From: Haloferax mucosum ATCC BAA-1512
GTDB taxonomy: Archaea; Halobacteriota; Halobacteria; Halobacteriales; Haloferacaceae
Length of the DNA stretch: 64,000 nt
Assembly (NCBI RefSeq): GCF_000337815.1
Contig: NZ_AOLN01000001.1
Location: forward strand, 124,001 to 188,000
Direction: 5' to 3'
Part shown: positions 8,539 to 17,227 of the stretch, piece after piece
How the letters are laid out: the number at the start of each line of letters is the position of its first letter
Position numbering within the stretch: position 1 is the stretch's first letter
The notes under the pieces: generated by a model
What the model saw: the letters and a program-made list of their open reading frames with translations, nothing else
What the model was told of the DNA's origin: nothing
The model's database searches: none
Translations under genes and position numbers: made by a program

Positions 8539-8648
8539 CCTTCCGCGGTCCGCGGTCCGGGGTCTGGGCAGTGTCTCCTTCCGCGGTCCGGGGTCTGGGC
8601 AGTGTCTCCTTCCGCGGTCCCGGGTCGGGCAGTGCCCCCTTTCCCGGC
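8539..8648. repeat. Three-and-a-bit copies of a 31-bp GC-rich tandem repeat
   Basis: Units starting CCTTCCGCGGTCC lie at 8539-8576 (with a 7-base internal duplication), 8577-8607 and 8608-8637, followed by a partial degenerate fourth. The first two differ only by the duplication, the third by a few bases. They occupy the gap between the DUF4349 gene and ychF. There are no spacers, so this is not CRISPR. It looks like a minisatellite from replication slippage. Confidence 0.8.
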
Positions 8649-8713
8649 GTGTCGTCCCGCAGTTTCGGTCGCCACGGCGAGCGTTTTTCCCCGTCGGCGA
8701 CGTTCGTCCACGC

Positions 8714-9889
8714 ATGCTTTCGCTCGCGCTAGCCGGAAAACCGAACGCCGGCAAATCGACGTTCTACACCGCTTCGACGCTCGCGGAGGTCGATGTGGCC
8801 AACTACCCCTTTACGACTATCGACGCGAACCGCGGTGTCACGCACGCGAGAACCCACTGTCCGTGTCTCGACCGCGACGAGCGCTGTGGCAACTGTGAAG
8901 ACGGAATTCGGTACGTCCCGGTCGAACTCGTTGACGTGGCTGGACTCGTCCCCGGCGCACACGAAGGTCGTGGTCTCGGGAACCAGTTCCTCGACGAACT
9001 CACGAACGCCGACGCCATCGTCAACGTCGTCGATGCTTCCGGCGGCACCAACGCCGAGGGCGAACCCGTCGAAGTCGGTACGTTCGACCCCGTCGAAGAG
9101 GTAGATTTCATCGAGGAAGAACTCGAACAGTGGTTGGCCGGTATCGTCCACCGAAACTGGGAATCGGTCGTCCGAAAGTCGCGCTCGCCGGAGTTCGACA
9201 TGGATGACGCGCTCTCGGACCTGCTGACTGGGGTCGGCGCGAGCGAGTACGACATCGCCGCCGTCCTCCGGGACCTCGACTACTCGCCGAACCCCCGCGA
9301 GTGGACCGACGAAGACCGAATCACCCTCGCCCGTGCGATACGCCAGCGGACGAAACCGATCGTCCTCGTCGCCAACAAGATCGATATCGCCCCACCGGAG
9401 AACCTCGAACGACTCGGCGAGACGGGCAAACCGGTTATCGCCGCGACGGCGGACGGCGAACTCGCTCTCCGTCGGGCGCGCGAGGCGGGCATCATCGACT
9501 ACCATCCCGGCGATGACGATTTCGATATCCGCGGTGACGTGAGCGAGGCACAACGAAACGGACTCGACCAAATCCGTGACCTGATAGCCGAACACGGCGG
9601 GACCGGCACTCAAGCGGCTATCGACACCGCCGTCTACGACGTACTCGACCGCATCACGGTCTACCCGGTCCAAAACGAATCGAAGTGGACCGACGGAACC
9701 GGAACCGTGCTCCCCGACGCGTTCTTGCTCCCGCGAGGAGCGACACCCCGTGACCTCGCGTACGCGGTCCACTCTGACATCGGCGACGGCTATCTCCACG
9801 CCGTTGACGCCCGGTCGAAACGCCGTATCGCTGAAGACCACGAACTGAGCGAAGGCGACGTCATCAAAATCGTCTCCACGGCGAAATAA
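8714..9889 (+). CDS. ychF: YchF/OLA1-type GTPase with an inserted Cys4 motif
   Basis: 391 residues, an Obg-family P-loop protein. G1 GKPNAGKST is at 8-16, G3 DVAG at 74-77 and G4 NKID at 221-224. A C-terminal TGS domain (about 315-391, ending EGDVIKIVSTAK) suggests ribosome or RNA association. OLA1/YchF proteins prefer ATP over GTP and bind ribosomes. Between G1 and G3 is CPCLDRDERCGNC (Cys49, 51, 58, 61), which could hold a zinc ion. The ATG at 8714 begins directly with the first beta strand, so the start is well fixed. Confidence 0.92.
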   Translation: MLSLALAGKPNAGKSTFYTASTLAEVDVANYPFTTIDANRGVTHARTHCPCLDRDERCGNCEDGIRYVPVELVDVAGLVPGAHEGRGLGNQFLDELTNADAIVNVVDASGGTNAEGEPVEVGTFDPVEEVDFIEEELEQWLAGIVHRNWESVVRKSRSPEFDMDDALSDLLTGVGASEYDIAAVLRDLDYSPNPREWTDEDRITLARAIRQRTKPIVLVANKIDIAPPENLERLGETGKPVIAATADGELALRRAREAGIIDYHPGDDDFDIRGDVSEAQRNGLDQIRDLIAEHGGTGTQAAIDTAVYDVLDRITVYPVQNESKWTDGTGTVLPDAFLLPRGATPRDLAYAVHSDIGDGYLHAVDARSKRRIAEDHELSEGDVIKIVSTAK

Positions 9890-9903
9890 GAGTCGAATAT
9901 CTG

Positions 9904-9931
9904 TCTTTTCTCTGGTTTGTGTCCCTTTTAG
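9904..9931 (+). terminator. T-rich tract after ychF, possible terminator
   Basis: Just after the ychF stop codon, the plus strand has TCTTTTCTCTGG and CCCTTTTAG runs. U-rich ends are the usual archaeal termination signal. Weak evidence, as no hairpin is present. Confidence 0.3.
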
Positions 9932-9959
9932 AAGGACAGATGCGTGTTCGAACTACGGC

Positions 9960-9974
9960 AAATAAATCTTATTT
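9960..9974. repeat. Short AT palindrome AAATAAATCTTATTT
   Basis: AAATAA at 9960-9965 and TTATTT at 9969-9974 are exact reverse complements around three bases. It lies in the 240-base gap between ychF and the CapA-like gene. It could be a regulator-binding site or a TATA-containing promoter. Confidence 0.35.
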
Positions 9975-10130
9975 CGCTATACAGAATCGGTGGCTACGGC
10001 CCAGCGACTTCGTTGGCTCTTTTCACCCGAAACCACCACTCAGGGAATCTCGCGCGGTTGGCTGACTCTCCGAACTATCGTTTCAGTATTCCTGCCAAGG
10101 GTTGACGCTCTCGGGGACCATCTGTAAGCT

Positions 10131-11144
10131 ATGAGCCGCGTAGCCGACTCGGTCCGCATCGGATTCGCTGGCGACGTGATGTTCGGCCGACTCGTGAACG
10201 AAACACAGCAACGGCGACCGCCGGACGCGGTGTGGGGGTCGATGCGGGAGCAACTCGTCGGCCTCGACGGTCTTTTCGTCAACCTCGAATGCTGTCTTTC
10301 GACACGAGGGCGCAAGTGGGACCGCACGTACCACCCGTTTCACTTTCGCGCTGACCCGGCGTGGGCGATTCCGGCCCTCCGGGACGCAGACGTGTCGTGG
10401 GTGACGCTGGCGAACAACCACGTCCTCGACTATGGCGACGTCGCACTGGAAGATACGGTTTCGGCGCTTGATTCGGCGGCGATTCCGTTTTCGGGCGCGG
10501 GCCGTACCGAGACCGAAGCGTGGGACCCTGCCCGCGTCGTCGTCGGCGGACTGGACGTCGCGCTCGTCGCGTTCACGGACAACATGCCGGAGTTCGCCGT
10601 CGATGCCGACACCGAATCGCCTGGCACGGCCTACGTCGGTATCGACCCGGACGACGAAGCGTGTCTCGAACGCGTCGGGCGCGCACTCGAACGCGCCGGT
10701 GAGGACGACCCGGACCTGCTCGTCGCGTCGTTACACTGGGGACCGAACATGCGCGAGTATCCGCCGCCGTCGTTCCGACGGTTCGCACACTGGCTGGTCG
10801 ATGCCGGCGTGGATATCCTCCACGGCCACAGTGCACACGTCTTTCAGGGTGTCGAGGTGTACAACGGTGCTGTGATTCTCTACGACACCGGAGACTTCGT
10901 TGACGATTACGTCGTCCACGACGGTCTCCGAAACGACCGGAGCTTTCTGTTCGTCTTCGAGGTCGATACTGACGGTCGGCTTCTCGAACTTCGGCTCGTT
11001 CCGACCGAAATCGCCGATTTCGCCGTCCACCGCGCATTTCCGTCGGTCGCCTCGTGGTCACGCGAGACGATGCGAGCGCGCTCTGCATCGTTCGGCACGG
11101 CGTTCGAAACCGACGGAGACGGGCTACGGGTCTCACTGGGTTGA
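10131..11144 (+). CDS. CapA/PgsA-family metallophosphoesterase-like protein
   Basis: 337 residues. The family signature opens the protein: IGFAGDVMFGR (metal-binding Asp), then FVNLECCLST (Glu), TLANNHVLDYG (Asn-His) and LHWGPN plus HGHSAHVFQGVEVYNG (histidines) in order. This is the CapA fold related to calcineurin-like phosphoesterases, named from poly-gamma-glutamate synthesis. No signal peptide or anchor is visible, so the protein looks cytosolic, unlike bacterial CapA. The substrate is unknown. Haloarchaeal members are often single genes, as here. Confidence 0.85.
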   Translation: MSRVADSVRIGFAGDVMFGRLVNETQQRRPPDAVWGSMREQLVGLDGLFVNLECCLSTRGRKWDRTYHPFHFRADPAWAIPALRDADVSWVTLANNHVLDYGDVALEDTVSALDSAAIPFSGAGRTETEAWDPARVVVGGLDVALVAFTDNMPEFAVDADTESPGTAYVGIDPDDEACLERVGRALERAGEDDPDLLVASLHWGPNMREYPPPSFRRFAHWLVDAGVDILHGHSAHVFQGVEVYNGAVILYDTGDFVDDYVVHDGLRNDRSFLFVFEVDTDGRLLELRLVPTEIADFAVHRAFPSVASWSRETMRARSASFGTAFETDGDGLRVSLG

Positions 11145-11245
11145 CGGCGCTTTTGTCCGGGGTCCGCGGGAACGCTGATACGGCTGGTTCGCGTACGAGA
11201 CGTATGGAAACTGGTTCGCAGGTCGCCGCGCCAACCCGGCTTTCG

Positions 11246-11617
11246 ATGTCTGAAACGCGGTCCCTCCTCGGTGTCGGACTCGCGGTCGCACTCGTGGCCG
11301 GACTCGTCTTTCGAATCGTCGGGCAACTCATTTTGGACCCGACGCGGCCGCTCGTCGTCGCGGGCGTGTTCGCGCTGGTGGTCCCCGTGATGTGGGTGCT
11401 CGCGGTTGGCGTCTTCCGATGGCGCGGTCTCTCCGGCGGTGCGAGGCTCGAGGCCGCGATACTGCTCGTCGTTCCGGGAATGCTCATCGACGCCGCCTCG
11501 ACTGCGCTGTTTTCCATGGTCTATCCGAACATGAGTCTCACCGCCGCGGGTCTCTTCGGCGGACTCCTCCTTCTCGCCTACGCGACGGTACTGGTTGCCG
11601 GATTCGTGGCTCGGTAG
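11246..11617 (+). CDS. Four-helix membrane protein, DUF5367-like
   Basis: 123 residues from ATG 11246; an in-frame ATG at 11204 would add 14 residues and cannot be excluded. Four hydrophobic helices fill the protein: LLGVGLAVALVAGLVF, PLVVAGVFALVVPVMWVLAVGVF, EAAILLVVPGMLIDAASTALF and LFGGLLLLAYATVLVAGFV. The segment between helices 3 and 4 (FSMVYPNM) resembles DUF5367 small membrane proteins; this is from memory. Function unknown. Confidence 0.7.
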   Translation: MSETRSLLGVGLAVALVAGLVFRIVGQLILDPTRPLVVAGVFALVVPVMWVLAVGVFRWRGLSGGARLEAAILLVVPGMLIDAASTALFSMVYPNMSLTAAGLFGGLLLLAYATVLVAGFVAR

Positions 11618-11774
11618 CGTCGGTCTCTATCCCGCTCTCTCCACCCTCCTCGTTCTATTCTGCTCTCTGGTCCCGCTCATACCCACACACTCTCCGCCTC
11701 GTCCGACCTTGCGCCCTATTTTCTCCCGAGCGACGAACGGGAAACCTGTTTGGCTCCGGCCGCGAGAGGCGACT

Positions 11775-12536
11775 ATGGACTACCGTCTCGACGAGATTGA
11801 CAGGGTGATCATTCACGCGTTGATGGACGACGCGCGGGGGACTTCAGCTCCGATGATTGCCGACGAGGTGAGCGTCTCTCCGGGGACGATTCGCAATCGT
11901 ATCCGTCAACTCGAAGACCACGGCGTCATCGAGGGGTACCACGCCAACATCGACTTCGAGCGAACTGGCCACCGATTTACGAACCTCTTCGTCTGTACCG
12001 CGCCGGTCCCCGAGCGCGAACGCCTTTCGACGCTCGTCAGAGAAATCTCCGGCGTCGTCAACGTCCGCGAACTCCTCTCCGGCCGGGGAAATCTCCACGT
12101 CCTCGCGGTCGGCAAAGACATGAACGACGTGACGCGAATCGGCCGTGAACTCTCGAATCTCGGCCTCGACATCGAAGACGAAAATCTCGTTCGCCGCGAG
12201 TCGTACGAGCCGTACAGCCCCTTCGGCCCGAACGAACGCCCCGGATTCGGCGCGCTGGCAGACGTCGTTAGCCTCGCCGGTGGGTCAGAAGTCGTCGAAC
12301 TCGTCGTCGCCGGCGACGCGCCAATCGTCGGCAGGACGCTCGGCGAAATCGGCGACGACGAACTACTCGACGACGATGTTCTCGTCGTCTCTATCGAACG
12401 CGACGACGACGTGCTCACCCCGCGAGGCGAAACCGGAATCGAACCGGACGATGTCGTGACGCTTCTCTCACGGGGTGGGGTCGGCGAAGCGACGATTCAA
12501 CTCTTTTCGGCTCCGGAATCGTCGGACGCGACGTAA
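11775..12536 (+). CDS. Lrp/AsnC regulator fused to an RCK_C (TrkA-C) domain
   Basis: 253 residues. Residues 1-60 form a winged helix-turn-helix (MDYRLDEIDRVIIHALMDD, then VSPGTIRNRIRQLEDHGVI). About 60-145 is an AsnC/RAM-like ligand domain. About 165-245 is a TrkA-C/RCK_C domain (EVVELVVAGDAPIVGRTLGEI and EPDDVVTLLSRG). RCK_C domains gate potassium and sodium transport and in several bacteria bind c-di-AMP, so the regulator may sense ions or that nucleotide; this is inference. It converges on the NhaC antiporter gene 27 bases downstream. Confidence 0.9.
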   Translation: MDYRLDEIDRVIIHALMDDARGTSAPMIADEVSVSPGTIRNRIRQLEDHGVIEGYHANIDFERTGHRFTNLFVCTAPVPERERLSTLVREISGVVNVRELLSGRGNLHVLAVGKDMNDVTRIGRELSNLGLDIEDENLVRRESYEPYSPFGPNERPGFGALADVVSLAGGSEVVELVVAGDAPIVGRTLGEIGDDELLDDDVLVVSIERDDDVLTPRGETGIEPDDVVTLLSRGGVGEATIQLFSAPESSDAT

Positions 12537-12562
12537 AAATCGAGAACAGCGGGCGATTCGCG

Positions 12563-14158
12563 TTAGTCCGAGGAGGAACCGAACACTGCGGGCGCCCCCA
12601 CGTCAGCGTGTTCGGAGAGGATGTACGCGGCGACGAAGAGCGTGACGACGCCGACGGCGAGCAACACGAACGGGCCGACCGTGTATCCGAAGAGCGTGAG
12701 CGAAGAGACGCCGTACCCGCTTGCGAGGAACAGACCCGTCGCAACCGTCCCGCAGAGAAGCGCGTACGGAATCTGCGTGTTCACGTGGTCAACGTGGTCC
12801 GCACCGGCGAACATCGACGACATGACTGTCGTGTCGCTGATGGGCGAACAGTGGTCGCCGAACAGCGACCCGGTGAGGATTGCCCCGGTCGCACCCGCAA
12901 GCGGCGCGCCAAGTTGGACCGCCAGCGGCATCGTGACGGGGAACATGATGCTCATCGTCCCCCACGACGTTCCGATGGCGAACGAGATGATGGCCGCAGT
13001 GATGAACACGACTGCGGGGAGCATGGGTGCCGTGATGATTCCCTGCGAGATGCTGACGACGTATTCACCGACGCCGAGTGCTTCGCTGACAGAGCCGATA
13101 GTCCACGCCAGCGAGAGGACGGCGATGGGGAAGATAACCATCTTGAAGCCCTCGAAGATGGAGTCGCTCACCGCTTCGAGTTCGACGCGGGCGTGGCCCA
13201 CGAGGATGGCGAGAAGGATTGCACACGCCGAGAAGACGCCCCAGAGAATCGCGTCTGCGGTGGCCGCACCCTTCAGCGCTTCGACGGGGACCTTCGACGG
13301 CCAACCGCCGGAGTAGAGCAGACCAAAGCCGGTGACGGCCACGAGCGCGACGATAGGTGCGGCGAAGTACCACCAGCGCGCATCGACGTGGTCGGGCGTC
13401 TCTATGTCTTCTTCGCGCGTCTCGATAAGCGGGTCGGCGTCGTCTCCGAGGACCTTCCCTTCGTTTCTCGCGCGGTCTTCTGCCTGCTTCATCGGGCCGA
13501 AGTCCCACTCCATCACGATGAGGATGAACACGAGCGTGACTGCGAGCAGACTGTAAAAGCGGAACGGGATGCTCTGTAGGAACACCACGAACGCGCTCTT
13601 ATCGACGCTGGAAATCGAACTGAGGTGGTCTCTGATGAGACCGACTTCGAAACCGACCCACGTCGAGACGACGGCGACGCTCACGACCGGCGAAGTCGTC
13701 GAATCCAGCAGGTAGGCGAGCTTCTCGCGGCTGATGTCGAATTTGTCGGTAATCGGCCGCATCACCGACCCGGTAATCATCGTGCTCGCGTAGGAGTCAA
13801 CGAAGATGAGCATCCCGAGGATACCCGTGCCAATCTCCGCCTGTTTTCGGGTCTTAATCCGGGCGATGATGCGCTGTGCGAGCGCGTTCATCCCACCCGA
13901 GAGGAATATCATCCCGAGCATCGCACCCGAGAGGAAGGTAAACAAGAGGAGTTTGCTGTTGAATGGTTCGGTCACGCTGTTGATGACCAACTGAAGGGAG
14001 TATGCCGCCCCACCGATAGGGTTCCATCCCACCAGAATGGTCGCACCTATCCAGATACCTGTGAAAAGTGACAGGAGTACCTGCCTGCTCGCCAATGTCA
14101 TTATAATGGCGAAAAGCGCCGGAAGCAGACTGATAATCCCGTATGTCGCTTCGGACAT
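12563..14158 (-). CDS. NhaC-family Na+/H+ antiporter
   Basis: 531 residues with about 12 to 13 hydrophobic segments. Family landmarks are FVDSYASTMITGSVMRP, SWGTMSIMFPVTMPLA and GSLFGDHCSPISDTTVMSS, all characteristic of the Na+/H+ antiporter NhaC/arginine-ornithine antiporter fold. A large charged cytosolic loop (about residues 225-255) links the halves. In a halophile it would export sodium using the proton gradient; the substrate could also be an organic cation. A TATA-like TTAACTTAG on the minus strand near 14185 supports the start. Confidence 0.88.
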   Translation of the reverse strand: MSEATYGIISLLPALFAIIMTLASRQVLLSLFTGIWIGATILVGWNPIGGAAYSLQLVINSVTEPFNSKLLLFTFLSGAMLGMIFLSGGMNALAQRIIARIKTRKQAEIGTGILGMLIFVDSYASTMITGSVMRPITDKFDISREKLAYLLDSTTSPVVSVAVVSTWVGFEVGLIRDHLSSISSVDKSAFVVFLQSIPFRFYSLLAVTLVFILIVMEWDFGPMKQAEDRARNEGKVLGDDADPLIETREEDIETPDHVDARWWYFAAPIVALVAVTGFGLLYSGGWPSKVPVEALKGAATADAILWGVFSACAILLAILVGHARVELEAVSDSIFEGFKMVIFPIAVLSLAWTIGSVSEALGVGEYVVSISQGIITAPMLPAVVFITAAIISFAIGTSWGTMSIMFPVTMPLAVQLGAPLAGATGAILTGSLFGDHCSPISDTTVMSSMFAGADHVDHVNTQIPYALLCGTVATGLFLASGYGVSSLTLFGYTVGPFVLLAVGVVTLFVAAYILSEHADVGAPAVFGSSSD

Positions 14159-14280
14159 GACGAATGTCCTGTCTCGGAGTTTCTAAGTTAAGAGTTTCCA
14201 CTTCGAACGCGAGGAATCAGACGTATAGAATGTACACTACTATCGTAGTTCAGACAGCGAATCGCGGTCGGTCTTTCGTG

Positions 14281-15402
14281 TCAGACGACCGCGTCGTACG
14301 CGTCACGCATGATTTCGATTGCATCTCGGAGCGATTCGGTGTCCGTCGCGTAGGACAGACGAGCGTAGCCACGTCCGTTCTCGCCGAAGGCTTCGCCGGG
14401 GACGATGATGACGCCGCGGTCGATACACTCCTGTGTGAAGCCTTCCGGAACTTCCGGCATGGCGTAGAACGCGCCTTTCGGCGACGGAACGTGCAACCCG
14501 ATGTCTTCGAGTCCATCGACGACGAGGTCGCGGCGTTTGCGGAACGTCTCCGTCATCTCGTCGATGCGGTCTTGCGGGCCGGTCAGCGCCGCTTCGGCGG
14601 CGAACTGCGCGGGAGCGGACGCACACGCCTGCACGTACTGGTGAACGCGAATCATGCGCTCGATGCGACGCGACGAGCCGTAGACCCAGCCGAGTCGCCA
14701 GCCAGTCATCGAAAAGAGCTTCGACGCGGAGTTGACGACGACGACGTTGTCGGTGTCGGCGAACTCGATGGGTGAGCGGTGTTCGCCCTCGAAGACGGTG
14801 TACTCGTACACCTCGTCGGAGATGCACAACACGTCGTGTTCGTCGGCGATGCGGGCGAACTCCGCGATGTCCTCCGGCGGCGAGACAGCACCCGTCGGGT
14901 TGCCGGGGCTGTTCACGACGAACGCCGCGGTGTCGTCGGTGATGGCATCTTCGACGTCGGCGGGGTCGAGCGTCAGGTCCTCGCGGAGCGGCACGGGAAC
15001 CGGCGTCCCGCCCGCGAGTTTCGTCAGCGCGTCGTAGGAGACGAAGCCCGGGTCGGGGATGATGACCTCGTCGCCTTCGTTTACATGTGCCTCGATGGCG
15101 ATGTGGAGGGCCTCGCTCCCGCCGGCCGTGGCGATAACGTCGTCGGGGTTGAGGTCAACGCCTTGGTCGCGGCGGTGTTTGTCGGCAATCGCTTCGCGGA
15201 GGCTCAACAGACCCTTGTTCTCCGTGTAACTGTCGGCCTTCCCCGATTCGATGGCCTCGATAGCCGCCCGTCTGGCGTGGTTGGGTGCCGGAAAGTCGGG
15301 TTGTCCCAATCCGAGGTTGATGGCGTCTTCGTCCGCCGCCTCGAACACTTTGCGAATGCCGCTGATGGAAATCTGCTCCACTCGGTCGGAGAAGTGCGTC
15401 AT
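14281..15402 (-). CDS. Class I PLP-dependent aminotransferase (AspB-like)
   Basis: 373 residues, fold type I. Landmarks: SPGNPTG at 165-171 (substrate and cofactor contact), DEVYE at 196-200, the Schiff-base lysine Lys228 in NSASKLFSMTGWRLGW, and an Arg in YARLSYA near 350 for the substrate carboxylate. Closest to the AspC/AspB Igamma group that transfers amino groups between aspartate or aromatic/branched amino acids and 2-oxoglutarate. The exact substrate cannot be read from sequence. It lies on its own strand between NhaC and a small protein gene. Confidence 0.88.
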   Translation of the reverse strand: MTHFSDRVEQISISGIRKVFEAADEDAINLGLGQPDFPAPNHARRAAIEAIESGKADSYTENKGLLSLREAIADKHRRDQGVDLNPDDVIATAGGSEALHIAIEAHVNEGDEVIIPDPGFVSYDALTKLAGGTPVPVPLREDLTLDPADVEDAITDDTAAFVVNSPGNPTGAVSPPEDIAEFARIADEHDVLCISDEVYEYTVFEGEHRSPIEFADTDNVVVVNSASKLFSMTGWRLGWVYGSSRRIERMIRVHQYVQACASAPAQFAAEAALTGPQDRIDEMTETFRKRRDLVVDGLEDIGLHVPSPKGAFYAMPEVPEGFTQECIDRGVIIVPGEAFGENGRGYARLSYATDTESLRDAIEIMRDAYDAVV

Positions 15403-15516
15403 ACTCTATCGGGCGTCGGCATCCGGGATAGTTCTTCCCACACATGGGTGGAGCAAACTAGTCTATTCACGTACATGTTTGTCGGCTACTGTCGAAAACG
15501 GGTCCCTCGACGCTCG

Positions 15517-15666
15517 TCACTCTCGCGCGTCGCGTAACTCGTCCACGTGCGAGTCGATAATCGAGAGCGTCGCGTCGGCGTCGGCGTAGCCCTTCTCGTA
15601 CTCCGACATCGCTCGTTTGTAGTCGTTCAAAAACTGCGTCACGGCGGCTTCGAGTTCGTCACTCAT
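15517..15666 (-). CDS. 49-residue helical protein of unknown function
   Basis: Starts MSDELEAAVTQFLNDYKRA and is predicted to be one or two amphipathic helices rich in Asp and Glu; it ends DELRDARE. A longer frame to 15708 exists, but its added residues look like non-coding sequence. The acidic composition and the normal haloarchaeal start favour a real small gene. No family recognised. Confidence 0.6.
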   Translation of the reverse strand: MSDELEAAVTQFLNDYKRAMSEYEKGYADADATLSIIDSHVDELRDARE

Positions 15667-15834
15667 GGTGGTTCCTTGCCCCGGCATCGGATTTGAACCT
15701 TCGGCCATCGCGGTGACTCCTCGTCTGCTGGGTCATCATCTGCTGGCGTATGTCTGTTGGCCCACCACCTGACGACACATCACCCGCGGCCCCGGTTCGA
15801 CCGGGCCGGTTTCGTCGTTGCTCCGGGACCGTCG

Positions 15835-15841
15835 ATTTATC
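15835..15841 (+). promoter_or_regulatory. TATA-like box fixing the GTG start of XPB
   Basis: ATTTATC lies about 28 bases before the GTG at 15867. It supports a leaderless start there and argues against the upstream in-frame ATG at 15750. Confidence 0.5.
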
Positions 15842-15866
15842 ACCGGCCCTCTCCAATCCACCGGTA

Positions 15867-17225
15867 GTGACGACCCTCCGATTCGAGCACGGGACCGTCC
15901 ACGCCGAGACCGACGCCGCCGAGGCGGATACCGCCCTCGCCGACCTCCCGAACGTCGAAGTCGACCCGCGAAGCGGCGGCTTTCGAGCGCCCGCGATGTA
16001 TTACGCCGACCTTCGGGACGCACTCGTCGCCGCCGGCATCGACTTCGAGGACCGAATCGCGCCCGTGGTCGATTCGGACCGCTCGCTTTCGACCACCTAC
16101 GACCTTCGTTCGTACCAACGGGACGCGCTCGATTCGTGGCTCGATGCCGACAGTCGCGGCGTCGTGGAACTCCCGACCGGCGCGGGAAAGACGGTCCTCG
16201 CCGTCGCCGCGATGGCGGCACATTCGGTCCCGACACTCGTCGTCGTGCCGACAATCGACCTCCAAGACCAGTGGCTCCGCGAACTCGAAACCGAGTTCGA
16301 CGTGCCGGTCGGCCGCTTCGGCGGCGGTGAACAGACCCAAGAGTCGATTACGGTCTCGACGTACGACTCGGCGTATCTCCGCGCCGACGACGTGGGTGGC
16401 GACTTCGGTCTCGTCGTCTTCGACGAGGTTCACCACCTCGGCGGCGAGGGGTATCAGGACATCCCTCGATTTCTCGCGGCACCTGCCCGACTCGGTCTCA
16501 CAGCGACGTTCGAGCGTCCGGACGGCGAACACGAACGGGTCGCGGAACTCGTCGGGCGGCGACTCTACCGACTCGACGTTGACGATTTGGCGGGCGACCA
16601 CCTCGCCGACTACGAAGTCCGCCGAGTCGAGGTCGAACTCACGGCCGCCGAGCGCGAGGCGTACGACGAGGCGCAATCGACGTTTGTGAACTACCTGCGA
16701 AGCTCGGGGCTGTCGATGCAGTCGGGGAGCGATTACCAGAAACTCGTGATGCGCTCCGGAACCGACCCGCGGGCGCGAAAAGCCCTGCTCGCCAAACAGC
16801 GCGCCCGCGACGTGATGATGAACTCCGAGGCTAAAGTGGACAAACTGGCGCGACTGCTGGCGCGCCACCGCGAGGACCGCGTCATCATCTTCACCGCCTC
16901 GACGGACCTCGTCTACCGCATCTCGCGGCGGTTTCTCGTCCCGCCGATTACGAACGAGACCGGCACGAAAGAGCGCCGGGAGATTCTCGCGCGCTTCCGC
17001 GACGGCACTTACGACACCGTCGTCGCCGCCAACGTCCTCGACGAGGGCGTCGACGTGCCCGATGCGAACGTCGGCATCCTGCTTTCTGGGTCCGGGTCGG
17101 AACGCGAATTCACTCAACGGCTCGGACGCATTCTCCGCCCGAAATCGGACGGCTCGACCGCGACGCTCTACGAACTCGTGAGCGTCGAAACGGCGGAAGA
17201 ACGGGTCGCCGACCGTCGCCGATGA
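15867..17225 (+). CDS. Archaeal XPB (Ssl2-type) DNA helicase
   Basis: 452 residues, normal for archaeal XPB. After an N-terminal DNA-damage-recognition-like part (1-75) come the SF2 motifs: Walker A PTGAGKT at 103-109, DEVHH at 186-190, motif III TATFERPDGE near 212, then a domain-2 block with FTASTDLVYRI and motif VI QRLGRILRP near the C-terminus. XPB opens DNA in nucleotide excision repair and, in archaea, works with the nuclease Bax1, whose gene follows at 17766. GTG is the chosen start because it is followed by normal family sequence and preceded by a promoter box. Confidence 0.93.
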   Translation: MTTLRFEHGTVHAETDAAEADTALADLPNVEVDPRSGGFRAPAMYYADLRDALVAAGIDFEDRIAPVVDSDRSLSTTYDLRSYQRDALDSWLDADSRGVVELPTGAGKTVLAVAAMAAHSVPTLVVVPTIDLQDQWLRELETEFDVPVGRFGGGEQTQESITVSTYDSAYLRADDVGGDFGLVVFDEVHHLGGEGYQDIPRFLAAPARLGLTATFERPDGEHERVAELVGRRLYRLDVDDLAGDHLADYEVRRVEVELTAAEREAYDEAQSTFVNYLRSSGLSMQSGSDYQKLVMRSGTDPRARKALLAKQRARDVMMNSEAKVDKLARLLARHREDRVIIFTASTDLVYRISRRFLVPPITNETGTKERREILARFRDGTYDTVVAANVLDEGVDVPDANVGILLSGSGSEREFTQRLGRILRPKSDGSTATLYELVSVETAEERVADRRR

Positions 17226-17227
17226 CC

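Noticed and set aside
8539-8648. CRISPR-like direct repeats
   Set aside because: The units are adjacent with no spacers, few in number and GC-rich; no cas genes are in the window.
11054-11245. Upstream extension of the DUF5367-like gene to a GTG at 11054
   Set aside because: It would overlap the CapA-like gene by 91 bases and adds Arg-rich non-homologous sequence.
15667-15700. A tRNA-like T-arm (GGTTCAAATCC on the minus strand)
   Set aside because: The arms around it do not pair, and no matching acceptor or anticodon arm exists within 100 bases. A similar GGTTTGAACC near 40-50 is inside the coding sequence of the partial gene.
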